A stretch of DNA of 64,000 bases from Torreya grandis. Its lineage: Eukaryota > Streptophyta > Pinopsida > Cupressales > Taxaceae. The notes under the pieces are model-generated. The model searched no databases, was not told the origin of the DNA, and saw only the letters and a list, made by a program, of their open reading frames with translations. Shown in pieces: positions 45,956-56,900 of this stretch (positions are counted from its first letter, which is position 1; each line of letters starts with the position of its first letter). The position numbers were made by a program, and so were the translations under genes. The DNA lies in NCBI GenBank assembly GCA_037957365.1, contig JARHVA010000021.1, positions 2,676,501 through 2,740,500 on the forward strand, given 5' to 3'.

Positions 45956-46641
45956 TGTTGAGGTGTGGAGCTAAAAGCTTCACCAAATGAGCAAGTGCAG
46001 AAGTTGCAAGAATTACACAGTCACCGGTGTCGGTCAGGAGCAACTGATGTCGGTCAGGAGTCGACTAGGAGATGCTGGTGTCGGTCATAATCGGCCGACG
46101 TCGGTCACAGGCAGACAGGCAGGGACCGACATCGATCACCTGTGCGTCCAGAATCTATTTTCATGGACAAAACAAAATGTTTGCATGATAGGATTAAGTG
46201 TTAGTCTTAAGTCCGCATCTCTATCTTTAGTAAGACTGTTTTGAGCCCTTGATTAGGAGGTGCATCTAATGGCTGTAATTTTATGCTCATGTTTCCTAAT
46301 ATTATATATAGGATTAGATCTTCATAGCTTATGGGAATTGTAATAGTACAAGAATTGTATATGTGTATCAATCCAAGTGTTGGAGTTGATTGTAATTGAG
46401 AGAGAGAGCTCTTGAGGGAAAGAGATCTGGAAAGAGATCTGTACATCTGAGAGAGGTGTGGAAGAAAAGAAGTTTCTTCAATTGTATTCCTTCTGTAAAG
46501 AATTTAATACAAGTTTTCAGGGTGGTTTCTTATATCTCTTATTGTTTGCTATTTTCTGATTCTAGTTACTTATCTTTCTGGTTATATTCCGCATTTAGTT
46601 GCTTTTACATTGTAATCAAGATTGTTGGTTGATCCCCAACA
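45956..46641 (+). repeat. Element E, 5' LTR
   Basis: It has 686 bp with TGTTG/CAACA ends. A TATA-like ATTATATATAGG lies at 46301-46312. Compared with the 3' LTR it has an extra GGAAAGAGATCT near 46428. A GC-rich palindrome array at 46021-46139 stands out from the AT-rich surroundings. Confidence 0.95.
46021..46139. repeat. GACGTC-centred palindrome array in E's LTR
   Basis: At least five copies of a motif around CCGACGTCGGTCA occur: CGGTGTCGGTCA, CTGATGTCGGTCA, TGGTGTCGGTCA, CCGACGTCGGTCA and CCGACATCGATCA, with a related GTCGACTAGG between. The ideal unit, GACCGACGTCGGTC, is a perfect palindrome with an ACGT core. The array lies upstream of the TATA-like box. The 3' LTR has the same array at 50943-51063 with CpG sites interchanged for TpG/CpA. 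Confidence 0.85.
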
Positions 46642-46643
46642 AG

Positions 46644-46655
46644 TGGTATCAGAGA
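46644..46655 (+). promoter_or_regulatory. Primer-binding site of element E
   Basis: TGGTATCAGAG two bases after the LTR's CAACA matches the 3' end complement of initiator methionine tRNA, standard for plant copia elements. Confidence 0.95.
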
Positions 46656-46743
46656 TCAGGTTGACTAACAGGTGTTTCAGATCTGGTTAGTGTGTATTGA
46701 TTACAGGTTACTCACGGGGATTTCTGTTTGAGTGGGAGAAGCA

Positions 46744-47580
46744 ATGGTAGAAGAAAGTAAACTGAGAATGGAGAAGTTCAATGGCAAGAATGACCAATTA
46801 TGGAGAATGTAGATAGAGGATTATCTGTATCAGAAAGATCTATACTTATCGTTAGGTGGAGTTTCAAGGAAGCCCATAGACATGGAAGATGAAGAATGGG
46901 AAGTTCTTGGTAGAAAGGCTCTTAGATCTATAATATTGAGTATGGCATCTACTGTGATATCTAATTTATCATAGGCAAAGTCAACGGTAGAGTTAATGAC
47001 TACTTTAGCAAATTTATATGAAAAACCCTCTGCTTCAAATAAGGTATATCTTATGAAGTAGTTATTTAATTTGCAAATGCAGGAAGGTGGATTTGTATCT
47101 AATCATCTAAATGATTTGCATGGAATTGTAAATCAATTAAATTCAGTTAAAATAGTGTTTGATGATGAAATTAAAGCTCTATTAATCTTATGCTCTTTAC
47201 CTGAGAGCTGGCATAGCTTGGCAATGGCAGTTAGTAATACTGCATCTACTTCAAATATTTTAAAAGTAGATGATGTTGTTAGTGTAATCTTGAATGAAGA
47301 AATTCGTAGGAAAAGCACAAAGGAAACATCAGGGAACGCTTTAAGTTTTGAGAGCAGGGGAAGGCAAAAAGAGAAGAGCAAGAAAGGGAGATCAAGGTCT
47401 AAGTCAAAGGTGAGAGGTAGATCCAAATCTAGAAATGGCAGGAAGCCACAATGCTAGAATTGTGGAAAGATAGGGCACATAAGCAAAGATTGCTGGTCAA
47501 AACCTAAAGAGGACAATCAACATGAAGGTAAAGAAGAAGCAAAAGTTGTAGGTACTGCACAAGATGCTCTTATATTCTCT
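46744..47580 (+). pseudogene. Element E Gag
   Basis: The first ATG after the primer site opens MVEESKLRMEKFNGKN, typical of TNT1-like Gag (the capsid protein). NHLNDLHGIVNQL and ALLILCSLPESWHSL (about 47100-47230) are the conserved UBN2-type core. A basic KSKKGRSRSKSK stretch precedes a CCHC knuckle (C-stop-NCGKIGHISKDC at 47452-47493), whose second position is a stop where Trp is usual. In-frame stops are at 46810, 46972, 47059 and 47455. No frameshift is present. Confidence 0.9.
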
Positions 47581-47965
47581 TTGCATAATAATATAAAATC
47601 TTGGGTTTTAGATTATGGTGCCTCTTTTCATGCTACCCCTAATAGAGAATATTTTAGTGACTATGTCCATGGAGATTTTGGAATAGTTTATTTAGGGGAT
47701 GATGAGCCTTGTAAAATAGTTGGCAAAGGAAAAGTGCAGCTGAAAATGCAGAATGGCAACACATGGGTGTTGAGAGATGTCATGCATGTTCCCAGCTTGA
47801 AGAGGAATTTGATTTCTGCAGGAAAGTTAGGGGATGAGGGTTGTACTGTAACTCTCACAGCTAAATCTTGGAAGGTGACTAAGAGTGCACTTGTATTGGC
47901 CAGAGGTAAGAAAGTAGGTACTCTCTATTTATGTAATTGTATTACTGATACGTCTCCTTCTGTAT
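47581..47965 (+). pseudogene. Element E aspartic protease
   Basis: WVLDYGASFHATPNREYF at 47602-47655 is the copia protease active site; the usual DSGAS is DYGAS here, the catalytic Asp being retained. Downstream GKGKVQLKM, VLRDVMHVPSLKRNLISAGK completes the domain. It is continuous with Gag and integrase in the same frame, without a stop inside the domain. Confidence 0.9.
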
Positions 47966-48891
47966 TATCTACTTTAGATGTGGATGCAAAGTTGTGGCAC
48001 TCTAGGCTCGGCCACATGACTGAGAAGGGAATGTCTATTCTTAAGTTAAAAGGTAAGCTTTCAGATTTGAAAAGCATAGATCGAGATTTTTGTGAGCACA
48101 GTATTTTTGGAAAATAGAAAAGGGTGAGTTTTCTCAAAACTGGGTCAACAAAGAAGAAGCACAAATTGGAGCTTGTTCACATAGACGTGTGGGGACCGGC
48201 TCAGGTTGCTTCTATTGAAGGATCATATTACTATGTCTCTTTCATAGATGATGCTATAAGAAAGGTATGGGTCTATTGTATAAAGAAGAAATTTGCCATT
48301 TTTGACACTTTTAAGATTTGGAAAGCTATGGTTGAGAATGAAACAGGTAGGAGATTGAAGTGCCTGAGATCTGACAATGGTGGTGAGTTCTGCAGCCACA
48401 AGTTCAACTGGTATTGTTATATGCATGGAATACATAGGCAAAGGATGGTTCCAAGGACACCTTAGCAAAATGGAGTTGCTAAAAGGATGAACAGAATAGT
48501 AATGGAGCGTGTAAGGTGTATGAGATTGCATGCTGGTTTGCCCTTAGAGTTTTGGGTAGACGCTGTGGATACTGTAGTTTACCTGATTAACAGAGGACCC
48601 TCTACAGCTCTAGATGGTGTAATTCTAGAAGAGGCATGGACAGGTAAAAAGGTAGAACTCTCATTTCTCAAAGTTTTTGGTTGTGAAGCTTTTGTGTACG
48701 TTGATAAGGAAAATAGAAAGAAGCTAGATGCTAAGTCTATGAGGTGCACATTTATTGGTTATGGCTCTGATGATTTCGGATTCTGGTTTTGGAATCTAGG
48801 AACTAAGAAAATAATTAGGAGCTGTGATGTTGTTTTCAATGAAAAAGTGATGTATAGTGATCAGCTCAAGAAGCTGAATCAATCTGGGTAG
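47966..48891 (+). pseudogene. Element E integrase
   Basis: The zinc finger LWHSRLGHM...DFCEHSIFGK has its last Cys replaced by Ser. Core motifs are HIDVWGP (first Asp, about 48181), RSDNGGEF (second Asp, about 48371) and NGVAKRMNR (about 48472), where the third catalytic Glu is Lys. The C-terminal part shows FGCEAFVYV and IGYGSDDFGFW, as in TNT1-type integrases. Stops are at 48115, 48463 and 48889. Confidence 0.9.
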
Positions 48892-48966
48892 AGCAATGGA
48901 GAATTGGACGAGGTGACGGTCCAAAATGAGCTCACAAGAAAGAATTATCATAGATAGGAAAACACA

Positions 48967-49135
48967 GAGACCGACGTCAATCAGGAAGGAACCGATGTCG
49001 GTAATACAGAAACCAATGTCGGTTAGACAGTGACCGACGTCAGCCAGGTAGAAACTGATGTTGATCATGTGGAACCAACGTCGGCCAGTAACAGGCCTGG
49101 AAGTGACTGAGGTCGGTCACTGTCAGAGAATTTGG
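48967..49135. repeat. GACGTC palindrome array inside E's polyprotein linker
   Basis: About seven units of roughly 21 bp sit between integrase and RT, e.g. GACCGACGTCAATCAG, AACCGATGTCGGTAATACAG, AACCAATGTCGGTTAGACAG, GACCGACGTCAGCCAG and AACCAACGTCGGCCAG. In the polyprotein frame they encode a degenerate TETDVxQ peptide repeat, broken by stops at 49024 and 49108. The same palindrome forms the array in both LTRs of E. Confidence 0.85.
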
Positions 49136-49143
49136 GTGAATAA

Positions 49144-50805
49144 CGTGTTGTGAATGAGTCTCAGACGCCCATCAAGAGGTTAGAAAGGGTAAGTAAACCT
49201 CCAATTCAATATTCCCCTTCATTATTCTATTTATTGCTTATTGATGGTGGAGAACCAGAGAGTTTTGATGAAGCAATACAGGTGGAATCCAAGAAATAGT
49301 GGGAGCTAGGCATGAATGAGGAGATTGATTCCTTGAAAGAGAACCAAACATGGGATTTGGTTGAATTACTAGCGGGAAAGAAGACACTAAAGAACAGATG
49401 GATCTATAGATTGAAGGAAGGTGAGAATGGACATATGAGATATAAGGCCAGGTTGGTAGTGAAAGGATTTACACAGAAACTAGGTATTGATTTTGGTGAG
49501 ATTTTTTCTCCTGTTGTTAAAATGACTTCTATACGGACTGTATTGTCTTTAGTTGCTATTGAGGATTTGCATCTTGAGCAGCTTGATGTTAAGACAGTGT
49601 TTCTTCATGGAGATTTGGATGAAGAAATATATATGGATCAACCGGAAGGATTTGAGGTCAAAGGCAAGGAGAAGCTAGTGTGCAGATTGAAGAAAAGCTT
49701 GTATGGCCTCAAGCAAGCTCCTAGACAATGGTATTTGAGATTTGACAGGTTTATGACTGAGCATGGCTACATTAGATGTCAATCTGACCATTGTGTGTAT
49801 TTTAAGAGATTGGATAATGGTAGATATATTATTCTGTTGCTGTATGTAGATGATATGCTGGTTACAGGTTCACACATGCAGGATATCTCTGAGCTTAAGG
49901 TGAAATTAGCTCACACATTTGCCATGAAGGATTTAGGAGCAGCAAAGAAAATCCTTGGCATGAGAATGAAGAGAGACAAGAAAAATCACAGGTTGATTTT
50001 GTCTTAAGAGGATTATGTGAACAAGGTGTTGAAATGGTTCAATATGCAGGATGCAAAACCGGTAAGCACACCTTTGGCTAGACATTTTAAATTGAGTAAA
50101 GAACAGTGTCCTAATTCACATGATGAGGTAGAGTAAATGAGTAGAGTTCCATATGCTTCCGCACTAGGGAGCTTAATGTATGCAATGGTTTGTACTAGGC
50201 CTAATATTGCCCAAGCATTGGGAGTTGTTAGTAAGTATATGGCCAATCTAGGAAAGGAGCACTAGAAAGCAGTTCAGTGGATCCTTAGATATCTGAGAGG
50301 GACCAGCAGTAGGCATTTGTGCTATGGTGGGTCAAACACTTCTCTACATGGTTATGTAGATTCAGATATGGCAGGTGATTTGGATGGCAGAAGGAGCACC
50401 ACAAGATATGTTTTCACTGTTGGTGGAATGACAGTTAGCTAGATATCAAAGTTGTAAAAGGTTGTTGCCTTGTCAACTATAAAAGCAGAATATATTGCAG
50501 TCACAGAGGCTAGCAAAGAGATGATATGGATGACACAGTTCATGGAAGAGCCAGGAAAGGAGCAAGAGAGTTACAGATTATACAGTGATAGTCAGAGTGT
50601 AATTCATTTGGCTAAGAATTTAGCCTTTCATTCAAGAACCAAGCATATACAGTTGAGGTACCACTTCATTAGACAGGTATTGAAGGATGGTGAGTTGAAG
50701 CTAGAGAAGATCCATACAGATAAGAACCCTGCTGATATGTTAACCAAGCTAGTAACAAAGGAGAAGTTGAATCTTCATTCAACTTTTGTTGGTCTTCATG
50801 ATTGA
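49144..50805 (+). pseudogene. Element E reverse transcriptase and RNase H
   Basis: After a linker (stop at 49297), RT runs from about 49300: ARLVVKGFTQ, IFSPVVKMTSIR, LDVKTVFLHGDLDEEIYMDQ (first catalytic Asp) and LLLYVDDML at 49834-49860 (YVDD intact), then KDLGAAKKILGM. RNase H shows GYVDSDMAGDLDGRRST (about 50351), AEYIAVTEASKE (about 50488) and LYSDSQSVIHLAKN (about 50578), with DMLTKLV near the end. The natural stop is TGA at 50803. Stops inside are at 50005, 50134, 50263, 50440 and 50455. Every stop sits where the family normally has W or Q. Confidence 0.95.
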
Positions 50806-50866
50806 GTTTGAAGATGGAGGAGCTAGAAGATGTTGCTGTACAGGTACTGGTGTAGCTGTTTATCTC

Positions 50867-50878
50867 CAAGTGGGAGAT
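50867..50878 (+). promoter_or_regulatory. Polypurine tract of element E
   Basis: CCAAGTGGGAGAT immediately precedes TGTTGAGG of the 3' LTR, the usual plant copia polypurine tract. Confidence 0.9.
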
Positions 50879-51552
50879 TGTTGAGGTGTGGAGCTAAAAG
50901 CTTCACCAAATGAGCAAGTGCAGAAGTTGTAGGAATTACATAGTCACCGGCGTCGGTCAGGAGCGACCGATGTCGGTTAGGAGTCAACTAGGAGATGCCA
51001 GCGTCGGTCATAATCAGTTGACGTCAGTCACAGGCAGACAGGTAGGGACTGATGTCGGTCACCTGTGCATCCAGAATCTATTTTTGTGGACAGAACAGAA
51101 TGTTTTCATGATAGAATTAAGTGTTAGTCTTAAGTTCGCATCTCTATCTTTAGTAAGACTATTTTGAGCCCTTGATTAGGAGGTGCATCTAATGGCTGTA
51201 ATTGTATGCTCATGTTTCCTAATATTATATATAGGATTAAATCTTCATAGCTTATGGGAATTGTAACAGTACAAGAATTGTATATGTGTATCAATCCAAG
51301 TGTTGGAGTTGATTGTAATTGAGAGAGAGAGCTCTTGAGAGAAAGAGATCTGTACATCTGAGAGAGGTGTGGAAGAAAATAAGTTTCTTCAATTGTATTC
51401 CTTCTGTAAAGAGTTTAATACAAGTTTTCAGGGTGGTTTCTTGTATCTCTTATTGTTTGTTGTTTTTTGATTCTAGTTACTTATCTTTCTGGTTATATTC
51501 CGCATTTAGTTGCTTTCACATTGTAATCAAGATTGTTGGTTGATCCCCAACA
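50879..51552 (+). repeat. Element E, 3' LTR
   Basis: It has 674 bp and the same ends as the 5' LTR. Differences from that copy cluster in the palindrome array (50943-51063) and are nearly all C/T or G/A at CpG sites, e.g. GGTGTCGG/GGCGTCGG and CGGCCGACG/CAGTTGACG. Confidence 0.95.
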
Positions 51553-51649
51553 GAATATCCACCTAGTTTATAGATCAAATTGGTACTAGTGCTGGTTTAG
51601 TATCAATACTTTTATGTGATTTTGTGTTTTTGTGACTACATTATAGTTT
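51553..51649 (+). other. Element F: end of 5' LTR and primer-like site
   Basis: After the duplicated GAATA, the sequence reads AAATTGGTACTAGTGCTGG (51577-51595), a decayed form of the TTGGTATCAGAGC primer site. The F Gag frame opens about 55 bp later. This places the insertion of E within ~25 bp of the LTR end of F. Confidence 0.5.
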
Positions 51650-52690
51650 ATGACCTTCACTAAAGCAAGTAGTACTAGTGGTAAGGGAATCCTAATTCCA
51701 TTTAAGGAAGACATTTCCACAAGGAAGTGGAATAAAGAGATTGATAGTATGGCCCATGAAAATGAAGAAGATGCTCTTACAACAGAAGAACAATTTCTCA
51801 AGTTTAAAGAAGGAATGGCTAACATATATATTTCTATGAGCAAGTTTGACCGGTTGGAGTCTATCATGGGGTTTCTCATGGAGAAGCTTGGTGTTTTTAT
51901 GGATGCACAAAAAGCAAATAAGGAGAACACTCCCAAACATGAGAAAGTGGAAGAACAACCCTGTGTCAAGCTAGCTCCACCTCCATTCAAGGTTGAGGCA
52001 AAGATAAAGATTGAACCTTATGATAGCGATGTGAATACATAGAGGCTAGACCATTACCTATCTAAACTATAGGTATATAGTAGTTTGAATTAGATTAATG
52101 AGAGCCAAAAAAAATATTTTGCAAGGTTAAAACTATCCAATAATGCTTTAACTTGGTTTGAGAGCTATGTACATTCCCTTGTTGTTAGGAAGCTTCCTCC
52201 TATTACTAAGAGGAATGATTTTAAGATGTTAATCAATAAATAGCTTTATCTTACTTGTTATGAGGAAGAGAGGTGCATGTATTGAAAATATCTTAGGCAA
52301 AAATAAGGCCAACGTGTGCAGGAGTCCATAAGTGAGTTCCATAAGAAGGGAGTCTAAATGTGCAAGGATATAATAGATCATGACATCTTAATGAAGTATG
52401 TTGGTGGGATTAATATCCATTTGAGGAGACTCGTCCTCTTGGCTAAGTATACGAATGTAGATGAGGCTTGTTCCCAAGCTCACTACTTAGATATGGACAA
52501 AAAAAAGGCTCCATCCACCTCTCAAAATATTTCTAAGCAACAAGGTGGATCCAAACCTAAGGGGAAAGGTAAAGGGAAAGGTAACCATAATGTTACTTCT
52601 ATTTATAAAAAGGATACTAAAAGGCATTTTGACCATTGTGATTTTGATAGTCATTATGAGGATCAATTTTGTAAGATAAATCTATAATTT
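51650..52690 (+). pseudogene. Element F Gag (Ty3/gypsy)
   Basis: MTFTKASSTSGKGILIPF opens a 130-codon frame with a predicted helical segment, then a stop. The gag core follows across frame breaks: RLDHYLSKL, NNALTWFESYVHSL and ESISEFHKKG. 52358-52680 reads KYVGGINIHLRRLVLLAKYT and a basic GSKPKGKGKGKGNHN stretch, followed by a decayed knuckle (HFDHCDFDSHYEDQFC). The pattern matches gypsy Gags with a retrotrans_gag core. Confidence 0.7.
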
Positions 52691-53934
52691 CCTCTATTCA
52701 AGAACAACAACAAGAAAAATGCTATGCCCTCTCTTTGAGGTGAGAACATTGGTTGTAGCCTCGATGTGGATGACACTTTGTGTTTTACATCTATCAATAG
52801 AAAGGTATGTTTGGATAGTAGTAATGCTCAATAGAGTGAACTTTATAATATTTTTCATATTAAAATTCGGATAAAGAAAAAAAAGGTGGATGCTCTTTTT
52901 GATATTTATTCACAAACAAATTCAATAAGCAAGGAGTTAGTAAACAAATTGAAGATAGAGACATAAAATCATCCAAGTCCATATTATTTGGGTTGTGTGA
53001 AGAAAGGTGTAGACATCAAGGGGACAAGGCAATGCAAATTTAAGTTTGGTATTAATTCACATTTTATTGATGAAGTTATAGTGGATGTTTTGCCTTTTGA
53101 TGTGTGTGGTGTGGTGTAGTGTTTAGTAGCCCTTACTTATATATTCAAGATGCTACCATCATGAGGAGAGCCAACCTATACCATTTGGTAAAGGATGACA
53201 AGATATACATCATTTTAGCCTAAAAAGGTGGTTCTAAATTCTCTTTGATAAGTGCCTCTCAAACAAAAAGGTTTATTAATGCAAGTGTGAAGTTTGATTT
53301 ACTTATTTAAAGTTATATCCAAGATTAAAAAATGGCTGCACATAAGACTTATTGTAGCATGTTTAATAATAAAGGGCATAAGCATATTGGATATTTGTAG
53401 AAGAAGTTCAAGGAGGATTTCCATGAGGCCATGGGGTTTCCATTAGTAAGGCATATTGAGCATCAAATTCAGTTGCCACTAGACAAACATATTCTAAATA
53501 TCATGTTGTATAGGCAATATTTGAAAGATGTCAATGAGGTAAAAAAATAGTTATAGTCTTTAAATAATCAAGATATAATCCATCTTAGTACTTCTCCAAA
53601 TGATTATCATATTGTTTTAATACTGAAGAAATATGGTTCATGGATAAAATGTGTTAATTATGGATCACTTAACGAGATAACCTTAAAGAATAGGTATCCA
53701 CTTCCACAGAATGATGATTTTCTTGATCAACTTCAACATGACAAGTATTTTATTAAGCTTGATTTGAAATTTGGGTATCACCAAGTATGAAGTAAAGAAG
53801 AGGACATTTGGAAAATAATAATCAAGACACAAAAATGGATGTATGAATGGTTGGTTATATGATTTTGGTTATTGAAAGCACTAGCTACCTTCATGCATTT
53901 AATGAATGAGGTAATGAGGCCCTTTATTAATTCT
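52691..53934 (+). pseudogene. Element F protease remnant and reverse transcriptase, first part
   Basis: KKKVDALFDIYSQTNSISKE near 52890 occupies the protease position, with DxGS altered. RT begins about 53420 (GFPLVRHIEHQIQLPLDK) and reads KYGSWIKCVNYGSLNEITLK, NRYPLPQNDDFLDQLQ, FIKLDLKFGYHQV and LMNEVMRPFIN, i.e. the fingers and the first catalytic Asp (LDLK). It stops just before the YxDD box, where solo LTR H begins at 53935. The rest of RT resumes at 58488. Confidence 0.8.
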
Positions 53935-56900
53935 TGTTGACCAATTTTGACCCCAAGGTCAAAATGTCAACCCCTATAGGTAAAAACTTGTTTGTAATGT
54001 CTTGTAAACCCATTCATAGATTTTTCATGCTTTATGAGGTCCTCAATAGCCTTTATAAAATATTATTAGCATTGTTTAAGGTAAATTTGGAAAAATTAAA
54101 GCAATGGCTGTTATTGTCTTAGACTAGCCTAGTCATGTCATGGTGAGAAAAAGGTGAGTCTAATAAGTAACATAGGTTGTTAGGTGTCTTTAAAGTCACT
54201 TTACCACTTAATCAACTTGTATAAACATTTCATGTTGGTTTAGAGAAGTTAATGTTCTTTTGCAAACTATAAGGTAAAGTTTATGAAGGAAAAAGGTATT
54301 TTTAACTAACTCTAATGTGTATTAAAGCTGAAAAAAATGAATAATCCATACAAGACACTTGACAAGGTTCTTTGAGGAGTTATATAATTGTCATATATGT
54401 CAGGATGTTAGATATTTGTCATATTCTTGCATTTCAATGCCAAAGAAGGAAGTTTCACTCACTTTTATAGACTTGGCATATCCAATTCCAAGTGAAATGT
54501 GTCTCTTTGGCTTATATAGGTCAAAACCATGTTTATATTGTAGGTATAAGTCCTAAAATTGCAAAAAATGCTTCTTTCTCTCCATCATTCCATTAACAAA
54601 CTTGTAAAGGCAATTTTCCAGTGGATGGTATGGCCAGGAGAGAGAGAGTCAAGTATGATATTTTGATAGAGGAGGGGGTCATATTAAGATTAAAATTTGT
54701 ATAATTTGATTTTATATCCATCCCCTCTCCTTTATGAACAATTGCTAAGACCCTAGGGTGGTCTAAAGCTGCTTTCAAATCCCATAGGCTCAAATCCTTG
54801 AAATGACAATTTAAAATGATTTGGATGCATAAGATAAATTTAAGGAGATGTGTGGGGTCTATGTAGATATTTCATGTGCTTTTCCTAGCCACACTTGGCA
54901 CATGTGGCCTTAATTTGGCAAGAAACCTCCATTGTACATAGTTTATAAAGTTGACTATCATAGTTTCTTATTTATTTCAATGTCTTCAATAGTTGAAATA
55001 ATGGAATGAGGGTATATAGAAATGTTTACACTCTTTTAAATGTAATTATAGCTCCATCAGTGATTTTACATTTCTTCACTCCAACACCATCCTCTCCAAA
55101 TAGTTTCCAAGTTGACTGCCAAACACTGTGTCATAGACCTGTTTACATAAAATGGTTTGAAATCTCTTAATATTAAATTTTCAAAAGGTGTGTTATGGTC
55201 TTGAAATCATGATGAGGGTGATGAAGTTTGTGGAGATGATTTTATAGTTCAAAAGAAGATGAAACTTGCATTATAGTAGACCTAAGGCATCAAATGTAGA
55301 CATGTAGGTCTACAATCTATGAGAAATGGTTTGTAATGTACATTAATAACACCATTTTAGGGACTTGAGTGGTGAGATAACTATAGTGTATCTGAATTTT
55401 AATATTTTAAAACCATGGAGAGGTGTGTCTTAAAACCTAACACTCAAAAGACTCTTAATCACTACCTACAACCATGTCTTGAGCAGACATGAGAGAGGAA
55501 GAGTATGTTTGTGGGAAGTGAGGTTTTGAGAAAGTATGCAGGGTTATAAATATGTCCAAAACCCATAAAGATGAATTGCACATTTTAAGGCTATAAATAA
55601 GTAAAAAGTGGGGTCTTGTTATAAACTATCATACATAGCTAAACCTAGAAGAATACATAGTCAAAATGGTAGTACATAGACCTGCTTGAATTTCAAGTTG
55701 GCTTCCAATGTTTGAAAGAGAATATATAATATAAAATATTGGATAATAAAGTTATGATAGATAAATATAATTCTCGGGAGCCTTGAAGACTAGGAGAATC
55801 TATTTCAGGTATGAAGACTCACAGTCTATTGCCACTTACAGGTTTGCTTCGATATCTACAAGTGGTTTTCAAACTTGAAGCACATGAGAAAGACTTGTGT
55901 GCATTAAAGTTGGATATTATATATATGGACAAGTGTATAGAACCAATATGAGTCTAATAAGACCTAAATAAAGGCTAGATGAGGTAATCAAGGTAAGTAC
56001 ACCTAAACCCTGCATACTCACACTCAACCAAGTGTTATTTTAGGCCTTCCTGCCTAGAATGAGAAGTTCCTACTTGTTTTGAGAGACTATGAGGTTTGAG
56101 GGAAAATAATCCATATGAAAATTATTATATGATGATATCATGAACTTATATATTCATCACTATCAATGAGAATGATGATCAAAATAAATCCATCACCCTG
56201 TAGTCACATAGTCTAAACAAGACAACAAAGTTTGTGTATAGGAATGATTGGAAGCTTCAAGTGTTTTGAGAGAGGATTTGAAGATTGGAATCTTAAAGTG
56301 TTTTAAAAAATATTAAAATATATTAAAATTAGTAAAAACTAATCTCAAACATTCAAAGTGGAGAAAATGAGGCTAACACAGTCATTAGGGTCATTTAGAT
56401 TTGAATGCTTATAAACCCTAGCTTGAAGTTGGTGATGGTTATGATAGGTCTAGAGAAGAATAATGTTGAGAGGGTCATTTTTATTTATCATGATTAATGT
56501 TTTAGACCTTATTGATGTATTGGGCTCAAATAAAACCTCAAATGCCACCTTCAGGCTTATATCTTGATCAACCTCATGGAATGGAGCCTATCTAGCTGAG
56601 GAACAACTTTCTCTTGCTTAGTACAGTATGTAAAAGTTTCATGGGACCTTCGGGTCCTAAGGAGAGTTAGGTACCATAGTGTAATTTCAAATTGTGGCAT
56701 TACTAATACAATTAGAGCCCTGAGCTCTATGAATAATCCTTAAGTATTGAAACTAGTTTAAAGCTATTGAAGAGCTCTCTAATGACCTAATGAGAGAGAG
56801 ATGAATCTAAGTGTTCTAGATGGATTGAATGACCTATTAAATGACTTGAATGACCTTAAAAAATCCCCAAGAGAAACATTTCAAGACCTTAGTTGGCACG

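Larger units (their letters stand above)
45956..51552 (+). mobile_element. Element E: complete Tork/TNT1-like copia retrotransposon
   Basis: LTRs 45956-46641 and 50879-51552 have TGTTGAGG...CCCCAACA ends and a perfect GAATA target duplication (45951-45955 and 51553-51557). The primer site, gag-pol frame and polypurine tract are all in place. Gag, protease, integrase, RT and RNase H occur in copia order. The whole 46744-50805 polyprotein stays in one frame and is interrupted only by stop codons. LTR copies differ mainly by C/T and G/A changes plus a 12-bp length difference. It is the youngest-looking element in the window but cannot express an intact protein. Confidence 0.95.

Noticed and set aside
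46644..46660. tRNA-like sequence TGGTATCAGAG
   Set aside because: It is the retrotransposon primer-binding site, complementary to a tRNA end; no cloverleaf surrounds it.
48223..48531. Minus-strand open frames opposite element E's integrase and RT
   Set aside because: They mirror a well-supported coding frame on the plus strand and have no motifs of their own.
56645..56658. GGACC-TTCG-GGTCC stem-loop as a terminator or riboswitch
   Set aside because: A single 5-bp stem with no U-tract or conserved context in a eukaryotic LTR; likely chance.
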